Assembly (NCBI GenBank): GCA_019245455.1
Contig: JAFARM010000240.1
Coordinates: 1-21,960 of the forward strand
Direction: 5' to 3'
DNA: 21,960 nucleotides
From: Sphingomonadaceae bacterium
Lineage (GTDB): Bacteria; Pseudomonadota; Alphaproteobacteria; Sphingomonadales; Sphingomonadaceae
Under the pieces are notes generated by a model. The model was not told where the DNA came from. It did not search any database and worked only from the letters and a program-made list of their open reading frames with translations. Positions 1 to 7,753 of the stretch are shown one piece after another; position 1 is the stretch's first letter; every line of letters starts with the position of its first letter. The position numbers and the translations under genes were made by a program.

Positions 1-1
1 A

Positions 2-1447
2 CTCCGGCCGCGAGAGCTTTACGACCTGACGGTGCAGGTGGCGATCGTCCGCCCCGGCCCGATCCAGGGCGACATGGTCCACCCCTATCTCCGCCGGCGA
101 CAGGGGACGGAGGCGGTCGAGCTGCCCTCGCCCGCCCCGCCGCACGACCCGCATGAGCTCCGCCACGTCCTCGGCAAGACCTTGGGCGTGCCGCTGTTCC
201 AGGAGCAGGCGATGAAGCTCGCCATCGTCGCGGCGAAGTTCACCGACAGCGAGGCGAACCAGCTGCGCCGCGCGATGGCGACGTTCAGGAACGTCGGCAC
301 GATGGAGCAGTTCGAGGCGAAGCTCGTCGGCGGCATGGTCGCGCGCGGCTACGACGCCGACTTCGCCCGTCGCTGCTACCAGCAGATCGAAGGCTTCGGC
401 AGCTACGGCTTCCCGGAAAGCCACGCGCTCGCCTTCGCCCGGCTGGTGTGGGTGTCGTCGTATCTCAAGTGCCGCTACCCGGCGGTGTTCGCCTGCGCCC
501 TCCTCAACAGCCAGCCGATGGGCTTCTACGCGCCGGCGCAGATCGTCGCCGACGCGCGCGAGCACGGCGTCGAGGTCCGCGCCATCGACGTCAACGCGAG
601 CGGGTGGGACAATAGCCTGGAACCGGTGGGCGACGGCCATGCCCTGCGCCTCGGCTTCCGCCAGATCACCGGCTTCCGCGAGGCGTGGGCCGAGGCCATC
701 GTCGCCGCGCGCCCGTTCGCGGCCATTGAGGAGGTCGCTCGCCGCGCCGGCGTGCCGCGGCGTGCGCTCGATCTCCTCGCCGACGCCGACGCCTGCCGCT
801 CGCTTGGCCTCGACCGGCGGGCGGCGCTGTGGGAGGCGCGGCGGACGCCGTCGGGTGCCCTGCCGCTGTTCGCCGCGGCGGAAGCGCGCGAACTGGGCGA
901 CGAGCCCGACGCCGGCCTGCCGCGCCTGACGCCCGGCGAGCGCGTCGCCGCCGATTACCAGACGACGCGCCTGTCCTTGGCCGGCCATCCGATGGCCTTC
1001 GCCCGCGCCGGCTTCGCGGGCGAGGGGGTGCTGACCTGCGCCGCCACCGCCGCCGCGCCCGACGGAAGGCGGGTGCGCACCGCCGGCATCGTCCTCGTCC
1101 GCCAGCGGCCGGGGAACGGCAACGCGATCTTCGTGACGATCGAGGACGAGACCGGCATCGTCAACGTCGTCATCTGGGCGCGCCTGTTCGAGCGCGACCG
1201 GCGGCAGATCATGGCGTCACGCCTGATGCTGATCGACGGCGTCGTCCAGCGCAGCCCCGAAGGCGTCGTCCACCTGATGGCGACGCGCGTCCATGACCGC
1301 TCGTCCGAACTCGGCCGGCTCTCCGCCACCCATGCGACCGAGCCGCCGGGGTCGCGGGGTTTGGAGGACCTCCACCCCGGCTACCCGCAAATCCACGGCC
1401 ACCCGCGCAACGTCCGCGTCCTGCCGGCGTCGCGCGATTTCCATTGA
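2..1447 (+). CDS. dnaE2: Error-prone DNA polymerase DnaE2, 3' part (gene cut by left window edge)
   Basis: This is the C-terminal part (about 480 residues) of a C-family DNA polymerase III alpha subunit of the DnaE2 type, which performs mutagenic translesion synthesis, normally with ImuA and ImuB. The frame is open from base 2, so the GTG at 32 is not the true start; the PHP, palm and most of the fingers lie outside the window. Visible family hallmarks are the segment RPGPIQGDMVHPYLRRRQG near the left edge, the helical part with YGFPESHALAFA, and an OB-fold near the C-terminus (FVTIEDETGIVNVVIW). The protein ends in the usual DnaE2 tail HPRNVRVLPASRDFH before TGA at 1445-1447. imuA and imuB often lie just upstream, and LexA control is usual, but neither can be checked here. 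Identity is secure; the replicative DnaE1 is less likely because of the tail. Confidence 0.93.
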   Translation, partial: LRPRELYDLTVQVAIVRPGPIQGDMVHPYLRRRQGTEAVELPSPAPPHDPHELRHVLGKTLGVPLFQEQAMKLAIVAAKFTDSEANQLRRAMATFRNVGTMEQFEAKLVGGMVARGYDADFARRCYQQIEGFGSYGFPESHALAFARLVWVSSYLKCRYPAVFACALLNSQPMGFYAPAQIVADAREHGVEVRAIDVNASGWDNSLEPVGDGHALRLGFRQITGFREAWAEAIVAARPFAAIEEVARRAGVPRRALDLLADADACRSLGLDRRAALWEARRTPSGALPLFAAAEARELGDEPDAGLPRLTPGERVAADYQTTRLSLAGHPMAFARAGFAGEGVLTCAATAAAPDGRRVRTAGIVLVRQRPGNGNAIFVTIEDETGIVNVVIWARLFERDRRQIMASRLMLIDGVVQRSPEGVVHLMATRVHDRSSELGRLSATHATEPPGSRGLEDLHPGYPQIHGHPRNVRVLPASRDFH

Positions 1448-1500
1448 TCGTCGCGCCTGCTCGACGAGCGTGGCACAGGGGATCGTGTCCCGCCCACATA

Positions 1501-1576
1501 TTGTCATCCCCGCGAAAGCGGGGACCCATCTCCTCACGCTGCGGGAGGTGGGTCCCCGCTTTCGCGGGGATGACAA
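1501..1576. repeat. Long palindromic intergenic repeat, copy 1
   Basis: Arms at 1501-1533 and 1544-1576 (33 nt each) are reverse complements with one mismatch, around a 10-nt loop. Each arm also contains a smaller palindrome, CCCCGC-GAAA-GCGGGG. The same sequence recurs at 5069-5142. The element lies between the convergent ends of dnaE2 and the TonB-dependent receptor, so its very stable hairpin could stop transcription from both sides. It belongs to the widespread proteobacterial GTCATCCCCGCGAAAGCGGG-type repeats, whose spurious translations read VIPAKAGTH or SSPRKRGP. The terminator role is inference. Confidence 0.9.
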
Positions 1577-1620
1577 GATTTTGACGCCTGCGACGACGCC
1601 TTGCGACCGCGCGACGGTCG

Positions 1621-3558
1621 TTAGAACCGCGCCCGCACCCCCGCGTACCCGGCCCGCGGCGCGCCGCGATAGCTGAACACCTCCTCGTACCGTTCCCCGA
1701 GCAGGTTCTCGACCCGGGCAAACGCCGACAGGTGCGCCGTCAGCTTCGCCTCGCCGGCCAGCTCGACCAGCGTGAAGTGCGCCAGCCGCACCGTCGGCGT
1801 GGTGACATAGGTCGGGTCGGTATAGGTCCGATCGGTCTGCGGGCCCGTATAGCGGACGGTGGCGGTGACGCTGCCCCATGCTCCCGTCCGGCTGACGTTG
1901 ACGCTGGCGATATCGGGGGCGCGCCGCACCGCCTCAGCCCCATTGGTGCGGGCGTGGAGGTGGGTGTAGGCTGCGTCGACCCGCCACGGCCCGGCCTTGA
2001 CCGCCAGGCTCGCCTCGATCCCCTGCTGCGTCGACGTGCCGGGCAGGTTGACCGGCGTCCCCTCGTAGGTCGGCGGCAGATACTCGAGCTGGATCGCGTC
2101 GTGCAGCCGGTTGTCGAACCAGGTCACCCCCGCCTCGCCGGCGCCGCCGAACAGGCTCTGGGTGACCCCGACCTCGTACCCCTGCGACCGTTCGGGGCGG
2201 AGGGTCGGGTTGCCGACGTAGCGCCCGCTCTCATAGGCAAACAGTTCGTAGGCGAGCGGGTCCTTGATCCCCGATCCCCCCGCCGCGTGGAGGCGGGTGC
2301 CCGGCACGACGGCATAGCTCGCCTCCGCGCGCCACGTCGTCGCGTCGGCGAACTGCGAGTTGAAGTCGTGGCGGATTGACGCGGCGAAGCTCGCCCGCTC
2401 GGCGACGGTCAGGCTGTACGCGCCGACCAGCCCGGCATTGTCGATGCGGTGCCAGCCGTCGAAAGCGAACCCGCTCGGATCGCGGTTGCGGAACGATTCG
2501 CGTTCAAGGTCGAGCGCCACCGTCACCGTGTGCCGCACGTCGCCGCGGCCGAAGCGCAGGGTCGAATCGGCGCTGCCCTTGACCCGCTGGCCGGTGTCGC
2601 CCGAGGTGCGGCCGGTGGGATCGAAGCTGTCGCGCCGGCTGAGCGCGGTCTGGACGCCGATGGCATTGGTCCAGCGCCCGTCGAGGAACGCCGCCTCGCC
2701 GCGCAACAGCGCATAGAACGCCTCGCTCTGCGACCGCACGCCGGGCGAGTCGATGACCCGGCCGAAGGTCGGGCTGGCGGGGTCGGCGTCGCTGGTGTCG
2801 AAGTCGGCGTCGGTTCGCGTGTAGCGGGCGACGGCGGTCAGCTTGGCGGTCGGCGAGAGGGCATAGGTCAGCTTGGCCGACGCCGCGCCGCTGTCGTCGC
2901 CGACGTCGCGCGTGCCGCCGCGGGCGACGGGGTAGCCGCCGCTGTGCAGTCCGGTGCCGGTGAGCGCATAGTCGAGCGATCCCGCCACGCCGGCGACGCG
3001 GACCGCGCCGTCGACCGTGCCGAACGCTCCGCCCTCGACCCGCGCCGAGACGCCGGGTGCGTCGCGGCCGGTCGCGGTCAGATACTGGACGACGCCGCCG
3101 ATCGCGTCGGAGCCGTAGAGCGACGACTGCTGCCCGCGCAGCACCTCGACGCGCGCGCCGTCGTCGGCGAGCAGGCCGGCGAAATCGAACTCGCCCTGGA
3201 ACGGGTCGCTGACCTCGACGCCGTCGATCAGGACGAGGACGTGGTTCGCCTCCGACCCGCGCAGCCGGATCTGGGTCAGGCCGCCGGGCGCGCCGGCACG
3301 GCTGACGGCAACGCCGGGCACGTCGCGCAGAATGTCGGACACGGTGCGCGTCTGGCGCAGGTCGAGCGCGGCGGCGTCGAGCACGGTGATCGACCCGGCG
3401 ACGTCGGGCAGCGGCACGCCGCCATCGCGCGTGGCGGTGACGACGATCGTCTCGCCGGCGGCCGTCGCCGATTGCGCGGGGTCGGTTTGGGCGAAGGCCG
3501 GTGCGGCGGCGGGCAGGGCGCAGAGGCCGGTGCAGCCGGCAAGGACAAGGCGGTTCAT
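1621..3558 (-). CDS. btuB: TonB-dependent outer-membrane receptor, BtuB-like (vitamin B12 uptake)
   Basis: A 645-residue outer-membrane active transporter, powered by TonB-ExbBD. The chosen start gives a clear signal peptide (MNRLVLAGCTGLCALPAAAP...FAQ, cleavage near residue 24); the frame stays open 95 codons further upstream, but that stretch is basic, lacks a signal peptide and covers the riboswitch. A TonB box (ETIVVTATR, residues 36-44) leads into a plug domain with DILRDVPGVAV, IRLRGSEANHVLVLIDG and the box VEVLRGQQSSLYGSDAIGG. The remainder is a beta-barrel rich in alternating aromatic residues, ending in the terminal Phe (GVRARF) needed for BAM-dependent insertion. Length fits BtuB (about 600-650). 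Cobalamin as substrate is supported mainly by the riboswitch about 200 nt upstream. A cobinamide or other corrinoid receptor is possible. The SD sequence near the start is weak, which would suit translational control. Confidence 0.85.
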   Translation of the reverse strand: MNRLVLAGCTGLCALPAAAPAFAQTDPAQSATAAGETIVVTATRDGGVPLPDVAGSITVLDAAALDLRQTRTVSDILRDVPGVAVSRAGAPGGLTQIRLRGSEANHVLVLIDGVEVSDPFQGEFDFAGLLADDGARVEVLRGQQSSLYGSDAIGGVVQYLTATGRDAPGVSARVEGGAFGTVDGAVRVAGVAGSLDYALTGTGLHSGGYPVARGGTRDVGDDSGAASAKLTYALSPTAKLTAVARYTRTDADFDTSDADPASPTFGRVIDSPGVRSQSEAFYALLRGEAAFLDGRWTNAIGVQTALSRRDSFDPTGRTSGDTGQRVKGSADSTLRFGRGDVRHTVTVALDLERESFRNRDPSGFAFDGWHRIDNAGLVGAYSLTVAERASFAASIRHDFNSQFADATTWRAEASYAVVPGTRLHAAGGSGIKDPLAYELFAYESGRYVGNPTLRPERSQGYEVGVTQSLFGGAGEAGVTWFDNRLHDAIQLEYLPPTYEGTPVNLPGTSTQQGIEASLAVKAGPWRVDAAYTHLHARTNGAEAVRRAPDIASVNVSRTGAWGSVTATVRYTGPQTDRTYTDPTYVTTPTVRLAHFTLVELAGEAKLTAHLSAFARVENLLGERYEEVFSYRGAPRAGYAGVRARF

Positions 3559-3737
3559 CGGGCAGGCATCCCGGGGCGGTCGCGGCGACAGGACCGGGAC
3601 ACCGTCGGCGACGGCCGGCCGCCCGCCCACGACGGACACCCCAGGCGTCGCCGGCGCACGGCCGCAGCGGCCCCGGCCGCTCGGCTCGTCGCTCCACGAG
3701 ATCGGTTTCGCGCGCCGGCCAGTCCTTGAGCCGTCGC
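3559..3737 (-). promoter_or_regulatory. Long G/C-rich leader between riboswitch and btuB start
   Basis: These 179 nt contain no credible gene. On the minus strand there are several short hairpins, for example GGCCG-CTG-CGGCC, GTCG-C-CGAC and a CGGTC/GACCG pairing with a 10-nt loop that ends about 20 nt before the ATG. They probably form part of the riboswitch expression platform. No poly-U stretch follows any of them. The assignment rests only on position. Confidence 0.4.
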
Positions 3738-3865
3738 ATGAGCGACACGCGCCGGTCGGTCTCCTGGCTCGCGGGTCGTCGCCTCGCCGCGCTCGCCTTC
3801 CCGAAGGTCGCCCTTCAGTGGCTGCGGGTCGCCCCGCGCACACGCCGAAACTCGCCGCTTACAGT
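3738..3865 (-). ncRNA. Cobalamin (adenosylcobalamin-type) riboswitch in the btuB leader
   Basis: Read on the minus strand, the leader shows the conserved order of cobalamin aptamer elements: GCCACTG (3816-3822), then GGGAAGGCGAG around 3792-3802, then ACCCGCGAGCCAGGAGACC, containing the B12 box AGCCAGGAGACC at 3758-3769. The box is followed by a small hairpin, GTCGC-TCAT-GCGAC. The downstream gene encodes a BtuB-like receptor, the classical target, where ligand binding lowers expression. The aptamer ends are approximate. About 200 nt lie between the B12 box and the start codon, enough for an expression platform. No U-tract terminator is visible, so control of ribosome access seems more likely than attenuation (inference). 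Confidence 0.88.
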
Positions 3866-3916
3866 TACAAGGATAGCGTCAGATTTGGGGACGAACCCCG
3901 CACTGCCTTCCCGGTA

Positions 3917-3954
3917 CCGGTGCGTCGCCGCCGTTGTAGCGACCAACGCACCGG
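3917..3954. repeat. Inverted repeat, possible terminator of the small exported-protein gene
   Basis: CCGGTGCGT (3917-3925) and ACGCACCGG (3946-3954) are perfect 9-nt complements with a 20-nt loop. They lie 11 nt past the stop of the small minus-strand gene and upstream of the cobalamin riboswitch. A terminator separating the two units is the simplest reading, but there is no T-tract; a protein-binding site is the alternative. Confidence 0.45.
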
Positions 3955-3964
3955 GTGGCCACTG

Positions 3965-4225
3965 CTATTGGTGCGCGGGCGCGGGCGTCGTGTGCTGATA
4001 GGTCGTCGTCGTCTGCTGCGCCGCCGCCTTGCGCTTGGCCATGACGGCGCGGTGATGGCCGTACCAGCAGCCGGCGGCCGCTCCGAGCACGGCGTGATGC
4101 CCCGCATAATGGCCGGCGACGCCGCCGACGGCCGCTCCGGTCAGGCAGCCGGCGCTGGCCGGAACCGCGGCAAGCGATGCCGCGGCGACCGCGGCCAGGG
4201 GAGCGAAGCGATAGGCGAGGCGCAT
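3965..4225 (-). CDS. Small exported Gly/Ala-rich hypothetical protein
   Basis: An 86-residue protein. It starts with a typical signal peptide (MRLAYRFAPLAAVAAASLA...ASA, cleavage near residue 25). A Gly/Ala-rich hydrophobic core follows (residues 28-53, GAAVGGVAGHYAGHHAVLGA), recalling glycine-zipper segments of small envelope proteins. Then comes a basic patch (HHRAVMAKRK) and a Gln/Thr/Pro-rich tail (QQTTTTYQHTTPAPAHQ). A good SD (AGGAG, 8 nt spacing) supports the start. The stop is TAG at 3965-3967. I do not recognise a named family; the glycine-zipper likeness is seen in sequence, and membrane association is inference. It appears to have its own promoter. Confidence 0.75.
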   Translation of the reverse strand: MRLAYRFAPLAAVAAASLAAVPASAGCLTGAAVGGVAGHYAGHHAVLGAAAGCWYGHHRAVMAKRKAAAQQTTTTYQHTTPAPAHQ

Positions 4226-4239
4226 GGGGGGTCTCCTGT

Positions 4240-4282
4240 GTTAGCGTACTAACGCAGATCGGGCGGTCGGGTTGCGCGTCAA
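4240..4282 (-). promoter_or_regulatory. Possible promoter with palindromic operator for the small exported protein
   Basis: On the minus strand TTGACG (4277-4282) forms a good -35, and a poor -10 (ATCTGC, 4254-4259) follows after 17 nt. Directly downstream, at the expected transcription start, is a perfect palindrome GTTAG-N4-CTAAC (4240-4253), about 15 nt before the ATG. A repressor site overlapping +1 would fit. The -10 match is weak, so the promoter is tentative; the palindrome itself is plain. Confidence 0.4.
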
Positions 4283-4288
4283 GGCGGC

Positions 4289-5047
4289 TCAGGCCATCTT
4301 GCCCGGCACCGTCGGATGGCTGCTCGACAGGCCACCGTCGACGGCGATCGCCTGGCCGTTGACATAGCTTGCCGCGTCGCTCGCCAGGAACAGCGCGACC
4401 TCGGCGATCTCGGCCGGCCCGGCGGCGCGCTTGAGCGGGTTCAGCTGGCCCAGCTTGTGCTCGGTGCCGCGCGCCCGTGCGCCGTCGAAGAACGGCCGCG
4501 TCATGCCGGTCTCGGTCAGGCCGGGGCAGACGGCATTGACGCGGACACCGCTGCCGGCGAGCTGATTGGCGGCGGTCGCGACCATGTTGATGACGCCCGC
4601 CTTCGACGCGCTGTACGGCACGCCGCCGGCGCCCGATCGGATGCCGGCGACGCTGGCCGTGGCGACGATCGACCCGCGCCCGCGCGGGACCATTACGCGT
4701 GCCGCCGCCTGGACGGTCAGGAACACGCCGATCAGGTTGATGCGCAGCACCTGCTCCCACTCGTCGACCGTCAGGTCGAGGAGCGGCGACAGGCCGCCAC
4801 CGATCCCGGCGTTGGCGAAGGCGAAGTCGATCGCCTCGCCGCACGCCGCCACCGCCCGGTCGATATCGGCCTTGGCAGCCGCATCGCCGGTCAGCGCCGT
4901 GACGCGCTCGCCCGCGACCTCGTGCACCGCGTCGCTGCGGTCGAAGGCGACGACGCGGCCGCCGCGCGCGGCGTAAAGCTCGACCGCCGCCCGGCCGATG
5001 CCGCTGGCAGCGCCCGTAATGAGGGCGGTTTTCCCTGTGAAGTCCAT
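4289..5047 (-). CDS. SDR-family NAD(P)-dependent oxidoreductase
   Basis: A 252-residue classical short-chain dehydrogenase/reductase, a cytoplasmic Rossmann-fold enzyme that oxidises an alcohol or reduces a ketone with NAD(P). The cofactor motif TGAASGIG is at residues 11-18, NAG at 79-81, and the active-site set is Asn104, Ser132, Tyr145 and Lys149 (YSASK). The C-terminal region carries the usual SDASYVNGQAIAVDGG-like signature. D36 after the second strand (VAFDRS) suggests NAD over NADP. The start at 5047 has a good SD (AGGAG, 8 nt away); the longer open frame only translates the adjacent palindromic repeat. Substrate is unknown; 3-alpha-hydroxysteroid-like or cyclic-alcohol dehydrogenases share this layout. 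It is downstream of the hydrolase, on the same strand, but the repeat intervenes. Confidence 0.9.
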   Translation of the reverse strand: MDFTGKTALITGAASGIGRAAVELYAARGGRVVAFDRSDAVHEVAGERVTALTGDAAAKADIDRAVAACGEAIDFAFANAGIGGGLSPLLDLTVDEWEQVLRINLIGVFLTVQAAARVMVPRGRGSIVATASVAGIRSGAGGVPYSASKAGVINMVATAANQLAGSGVRVNAVCPGLTETGMTRPFFDGARARGTEHKLGQLNPLKRAAGPAEIAEVALFLASDAASYVNGQAIAVDGGLSSSHPTVPGKMA

Positions 5048-5068
5048 GCTGTCGGCTCCTTTTGTCGC

Positions 5069-5142
5069 TGTCATCCCCGCGAAAGCGGGGACCCATCTCC
5101 TCACGCCTCGGGAGATGGGTCCCCGCTTGCGCGGGGATGACA
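5069..5142. repeat. Long palindromic intergenic repeat, copy 2
   Basis: Arms at 5069-5100 and 5111-5142 (32 nt) are complementary with one mismatch around a 10-nt loop (TCACGCCTCG; copy 1 has TCACGCTGCG). Except for single changes, the arms equal those at 1501-1576. Here the element lies between two genes of the same strand, just 4 nt after the hydrolase stop and 21 nt upstream of the SDR start codon, so it could stop transcription or protect the 3' end of the upstream mRNA. Confidence 0.9.
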
Positions 5143-5146
5143 AGGG

Positions 5147-6022
5147 CTATGTTGCGGTATCCGTCAGGAAGGCGCGCACGCACGCCACGAACGCGTCGGT
5201 GCGGTCGTGATGGACCCAGTGGCCGGCACCTTCGAACAGCTCGACGCGCGCGTTGGCGAAGGCGGCGACGCGGCCATCCTCCGCCGGGTTCGACGCCCAG
5301 CTCTCCGCCCCGTAGATCAGCAGCGTCGGCGCGGCGATGCGTCCCCACAGCCGTTCCAGGTCGGCGTGGTCGATGTCGACCGGGGCCCAGACGCGGTTGT
5401 AGTTGTCGAACTTCCAGCTGAAACTGCCGTCCTCGTTGGCGGCGACGCCGTGGACCGTCAGGTGACGCGCCTGGGTGTCGCTCAGCCGCGGATTCTCGGC
5501 GCGCATCCGCGCACAGGCCTCGTCGATCGTCGCATAGCGCCGCGGTGTACGACCGGCGAGGCCGCGGACCTCGTCGATCCAGTCGGTCAGCCGCGTCTCG
5601 ACCGGCACCGCCGCGCGCTCGGCCCGCCACTTGGGCGATGGGCCAAGCCCCTCGATGGCGACGATCCGCGCCACCGCGTCCGGGTACAGCCCGGCATAGC
5701 GGAGCGCGATGTTGCCGCCGAGCGAGTGCGCGACCAGCGTCACGGGGGCCAGGCCCAGGCCGTGGATCAGCTGCGCCAGGTCATAGACGAAGGGCGCCAT
5801 GTCGTACTGGCCGTCGCTCGCCCAGGCGCTGTCGCCGTGGCCGCGCAGGTCGGGGGCGATGACGTGCCAGTCGCGGGCGAGGTCGGCCGCGACCCAGTCC
5901 CAGCTGCGGCAATGGTCGCGCCCGCCGTGGACGAGGATCAGCGGCGGGGCCGCGGAGTTGCCCCAGTCGACATAGTGCAGCCGCAGCCGCTGCGAGGTGA
6001 AGAAATGCGACGTCGGCCCCAT
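5147..6022 (-). CDS. Alpha/beta-fold hydrolase
   Basis: A 291-residue alpha/beta hydrolase without a signal peptide, hence cytoplasmic. The oxyanion motif HGG is at 32-34, the nucleophile elbow AHSLGG has Ser100, and the catalytic His is probably His268 (GAGHWVHHD). The acid position is less clear: the loop after the sixth strand reads YGAESW, with Glu240 where Asp is commoner. DLRGHGDS (58-65) is also typical. The ATG at 6022 shares one base with the TGA of the DUF2948 gene (TGATG), which decides the start and points to coupled translation. Substrate is unknown; esterase, lactonase or C-C hydrolase activities all occur with this layout. Confidence 0.9.
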   Translation of the reverse strand: MGPTSHFFTSQRLRLHYVDWGNSAAPPLILVHGGRDHCRSWDWVAADLARDWHVIAPDLRGHGDSAWASDGQYDMAPFVYDLAQLIHGLGLAPVTLVAHSLGGNIALRYAGLYPDAVARIVAIEGLGPSPKWRAERAAVPVETRLTDWIDEVRGLAGRTPRRYATIDEACARMRAENPRLSDTQARHLTVHGVAANEDGSFSWKFDNYNRVWAPVDIDHADLERLWGRIAAPTLLIYGAESWASNPAEDGRVAAFANARVELFEGAGHWVHHDRTDAFVACVRAFLTDTAT

Positions 6023-6429
6023 CAGGCGTCGTGCGCCGGCACGCGGCTCGCCGGCCACGGCGCCGAAACGTCCTCCAGCACCAGATCGACGCACTCGACC
6101 GTCGCCCGCAGCGCCGCGCCGCCGGCGAAGGTCAGGAGCAGGTCGTCGCCGTCGAGCGTCAGCGCGAGCAGGTCGAGCATGGCGTCGGCCGGCCACGCCC
6201 GGCGTTGCAGGCGCAGCACGCTTTCGACGCGGAAGGCGGCGCGCACGCGGGTCGCATCGGCCTCCCAGCGGAAGCGGTTGACGAGCAGGGTCAGCCGCCG
6301 CGCCTTCGGCTCCCAGGCGAGGTCGGCTGCCCGCAGCACGGCGTCCTGCAGCAGGGCGGAGATGACCGGCACCTCATCCGGCTCGTTCGCCAGCAGCAGC
6401 AGGCGGTTGTCGGCGAAGTCGTCAGCCAT
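6022..6429 (-). CDS. DUF2948 family protein
   Basis: A 135-residue cytoplasmic protein that I recognise as DUF2948, a family of unknown function largely found in alphaproteobacteria. Typical elements are [17 protein letters not shown] (23-39), LVNRFRWE (about 49-56), a middle strand-rich part with [10 protein letters not shown], and the C-terminal [21 protein letters not shown] followed by the usual W-A/P-R-PxHD end. No signal peptide, membrane segment or catalytic motif is apparent. It overlaps murA by 8 nt (ATGGCTGA contains both its start and the murA stop) and its own TGA overlaps the start of the hydrolase. This three-gene coupling suggests a role close to cell-wall precursor supply, but no function is established from sequence. 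Confidence 0.85.
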   Translation of the reverse strand: MADDFADNRLLLLANEPDEVPVISALLQDAVLRAADLAWEPKARRLTLLVNRFRWEADATRVRAAFRVESVLRLQRRAWPADAMLDLLALTLDGDDLLLTFAGGAALRATVECVDLVLEDVSAPWPASRVPAHDA

Positions 6430-7702
6430 CCGACAGGCGCTCGATGTCGGCCCCGACGCCGGACAGCTTCTCCTCGAGCCGCTCGTAGCCGCGGTCGAGG
6501 TGGTAGACGCGGTTGACCACCGTCTCGCCCTTGGCGACGAGGCCGGCAAGGATCAGGCTCATCGACGCGCGGAGGTCGGTCGCCATCACCTGCGCCCCGA
6601 CCAGGCCGGCAACACCGCGGACCACCGCCGCGCGGCCGCGCACGGCGATGTCGGCTCCCATGCGGGCAAGTTCGGGAACGTGCATATAGCGGTTCTCGAA
6701 GATCGTCTCGGTCAGCAGCGACGCGCCGTCGGCGACGCTCAGCATCGCCATGAATTGCGCCTGCATATCGGTCGGGAAGCCGGGGTAGGGGGCCGTCGAC
6801 ACGGTGACGCCGTGCAGCCCGTTGGCGCGGCTGACCCGGATGCCGTCCGCCGTCGCCGCGCACGCCAGCCCCGCCTCCCGCAGGGCGTCGAAGGTCGCGC
6901 CGAGGTGGCTGGCGTCGGCGCCGACCAGCTCGATCTCGCCCCCGGTGATCGCCGCCGCGCAGGCGTAGCTGCCCGTCTCGATGCGGTCGGGCATGACGGC
7001 ATAGGTCGCGCCGTGGAGCTTGGCGACGCCCTCGATCGTCAGCCGCTCGCTGCCGATGCCGTCGATCTTCGCCCCCATGCGCTTCAGACAGCGGCAGAGG
7101 TCGACGATCTCCGGCTCGCGCGCGGCGTTGTCGATGACCGTCGTGCCGCGGGCGAGGACGGCGGCCATCACCGCATTCTCGGTGGCCCCGACCGACACCG
7201 TCGGGAAGGTGACGCGGGCGCCGGTCAGTCCCTTCGGCGCGACGGCGCGGACATAGCCGGCGGCGAGCTCGATCTCGGCCCCCAGCGTCTCCAGCGCCTT
7301 CAGGTGGAGGTCGATCGGCCGGTTGCCGATGGCGCAGCCGCCGGGCAGGCTGACCGTCGCCTCGCCGGTGCGCGCCAGCAGTGGGCCGAGCACCAGGATC
7401 GACGCGCGCATCTTGCGGACGATGTCATAGGGGGCGACGGTCGAGGTGATGCGGTTGGCGCGCAGCGTCATCACCCGGCCGAACTCGCCCGGATGCGATC
7501 CCTCGATCGTCGTCGACACGCCGTGGCCGTTGAGCAGGTGGCCGAAGGTGTCGATGTCGGCGAGCCGCGGCAGGTTCCTGAGCGTCAGCGGCTCGTCGGT
7601 CAAAAGCGCGCACGGCATCAGCGTCAGCGCCGCGTTCTTCGCCCCCGATATCTGAATGCGGCCCGACAGCGGGCGGCCGCCGCGAATGACGATTCTGTCC
7701 AT
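6422..7702 (-). CDS. murA: UDP-N-acetylglucosamine 1-carboxyvinyltransferase MurA
   Basis: A 426-residue enzyme (family about 420-430) that transfers enolpyruvate from PEP to UDP-GlcNAc, the first committed cytoplasmic step of peptidoglycan synthesis. The substrate-binding Lys22-Asn23 lies in ISGAKNAAL, and the PEP-attacking cysteine is present as Cys123 in [12 protein letters not shown], so the fosfomycin-sensitive form is expected. The C-terminal half carries [12 protein letters not shown] and the terminal [14 protein letters not shown] segment. The start at 7702 gives the canonical [14 protein letters not shown] beginning; the SD is weak (GGAT). It leads a compact unit with the DUF2948 and hydrolase genes. 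The hairpin upstream at 7720-7747 separates it from the preceding same-strand gene, but no clear promoter fits in the short gap. Confidence 0.97.
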   Translation of the reverse strand: MDRIVIRGGRPLSGRIQISGAKNAALTLMPCALLTDEPLTLRNLPRLADIDTFGHLLNGHGVSTTIEGSHPGEFGRVMTLRANRITSTVAPYDIVRKMRASILVLGPLLARTGEATVSLPGGCAIGNRPIDLHLKALETLGAEIELAAGYVRAVAPKGLTGARVTFPTVSVGATENAVMAAVLARGTTVIDNAAREPEIVDLCRCLKRMGAKIDGIGSERLTIEGVAKLHGATYAVMPDRIETGSYACAAAITGGEIELVGADASHLGATFDALREAGLACAATADGIRVSRANGLHGVTVSTAPYPGFPTDMQAQFMAMLSVADGASLLTETIFENRYMHVPELARMGADIAVRGRAAVVRGVAGLVGAQVMATDLRASMSLILAGLVAKGETVVNRVYHLDRGYERLEEKLSGVGADIERLSDG

Positions 7703-7719
7703 CGATCCGTCATAGCGGG

Positions 7720-7747
7720 GGGCGCGCCCGCGGCAAGGGGCGCGCCC
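7720..7747 (-). terminator. Hairpin terminator candidate behind the metzincin-like gene
   Basis: GGGCGCGCCC occurs twice (7720-7729 and 7738-7747). It is self-complementary, so the two copies form a 10-bp stem with an 8-nt loop. It starts 7 nt after the stop of the metzincin-like gene and ends 18 nt before the murA start. There is no T-tract, so termination strength is uncertain. Confidence 0.5.
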
Positions 7748-7753
7748 GCCCGT

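Noticed and set aside
1501..1576. Palindromic repeat considered as CRISPR unit or ORF
   Set aside because: Only two dispersed copies exist, with no regular spacers. Translations such as VIPAKAGTH or SSPRKRGP are well-known artefacts of this repeat class.
3559..3843. N-terminal extension of the TonB-dependent receptor frame
   Set aside because: The 95 extra codons have no signal peptide, are Arg/Pro/Gly-rich and coincide with the cobalamin riboswitch and leader. The start at 3558 yields a proper signal peptide.
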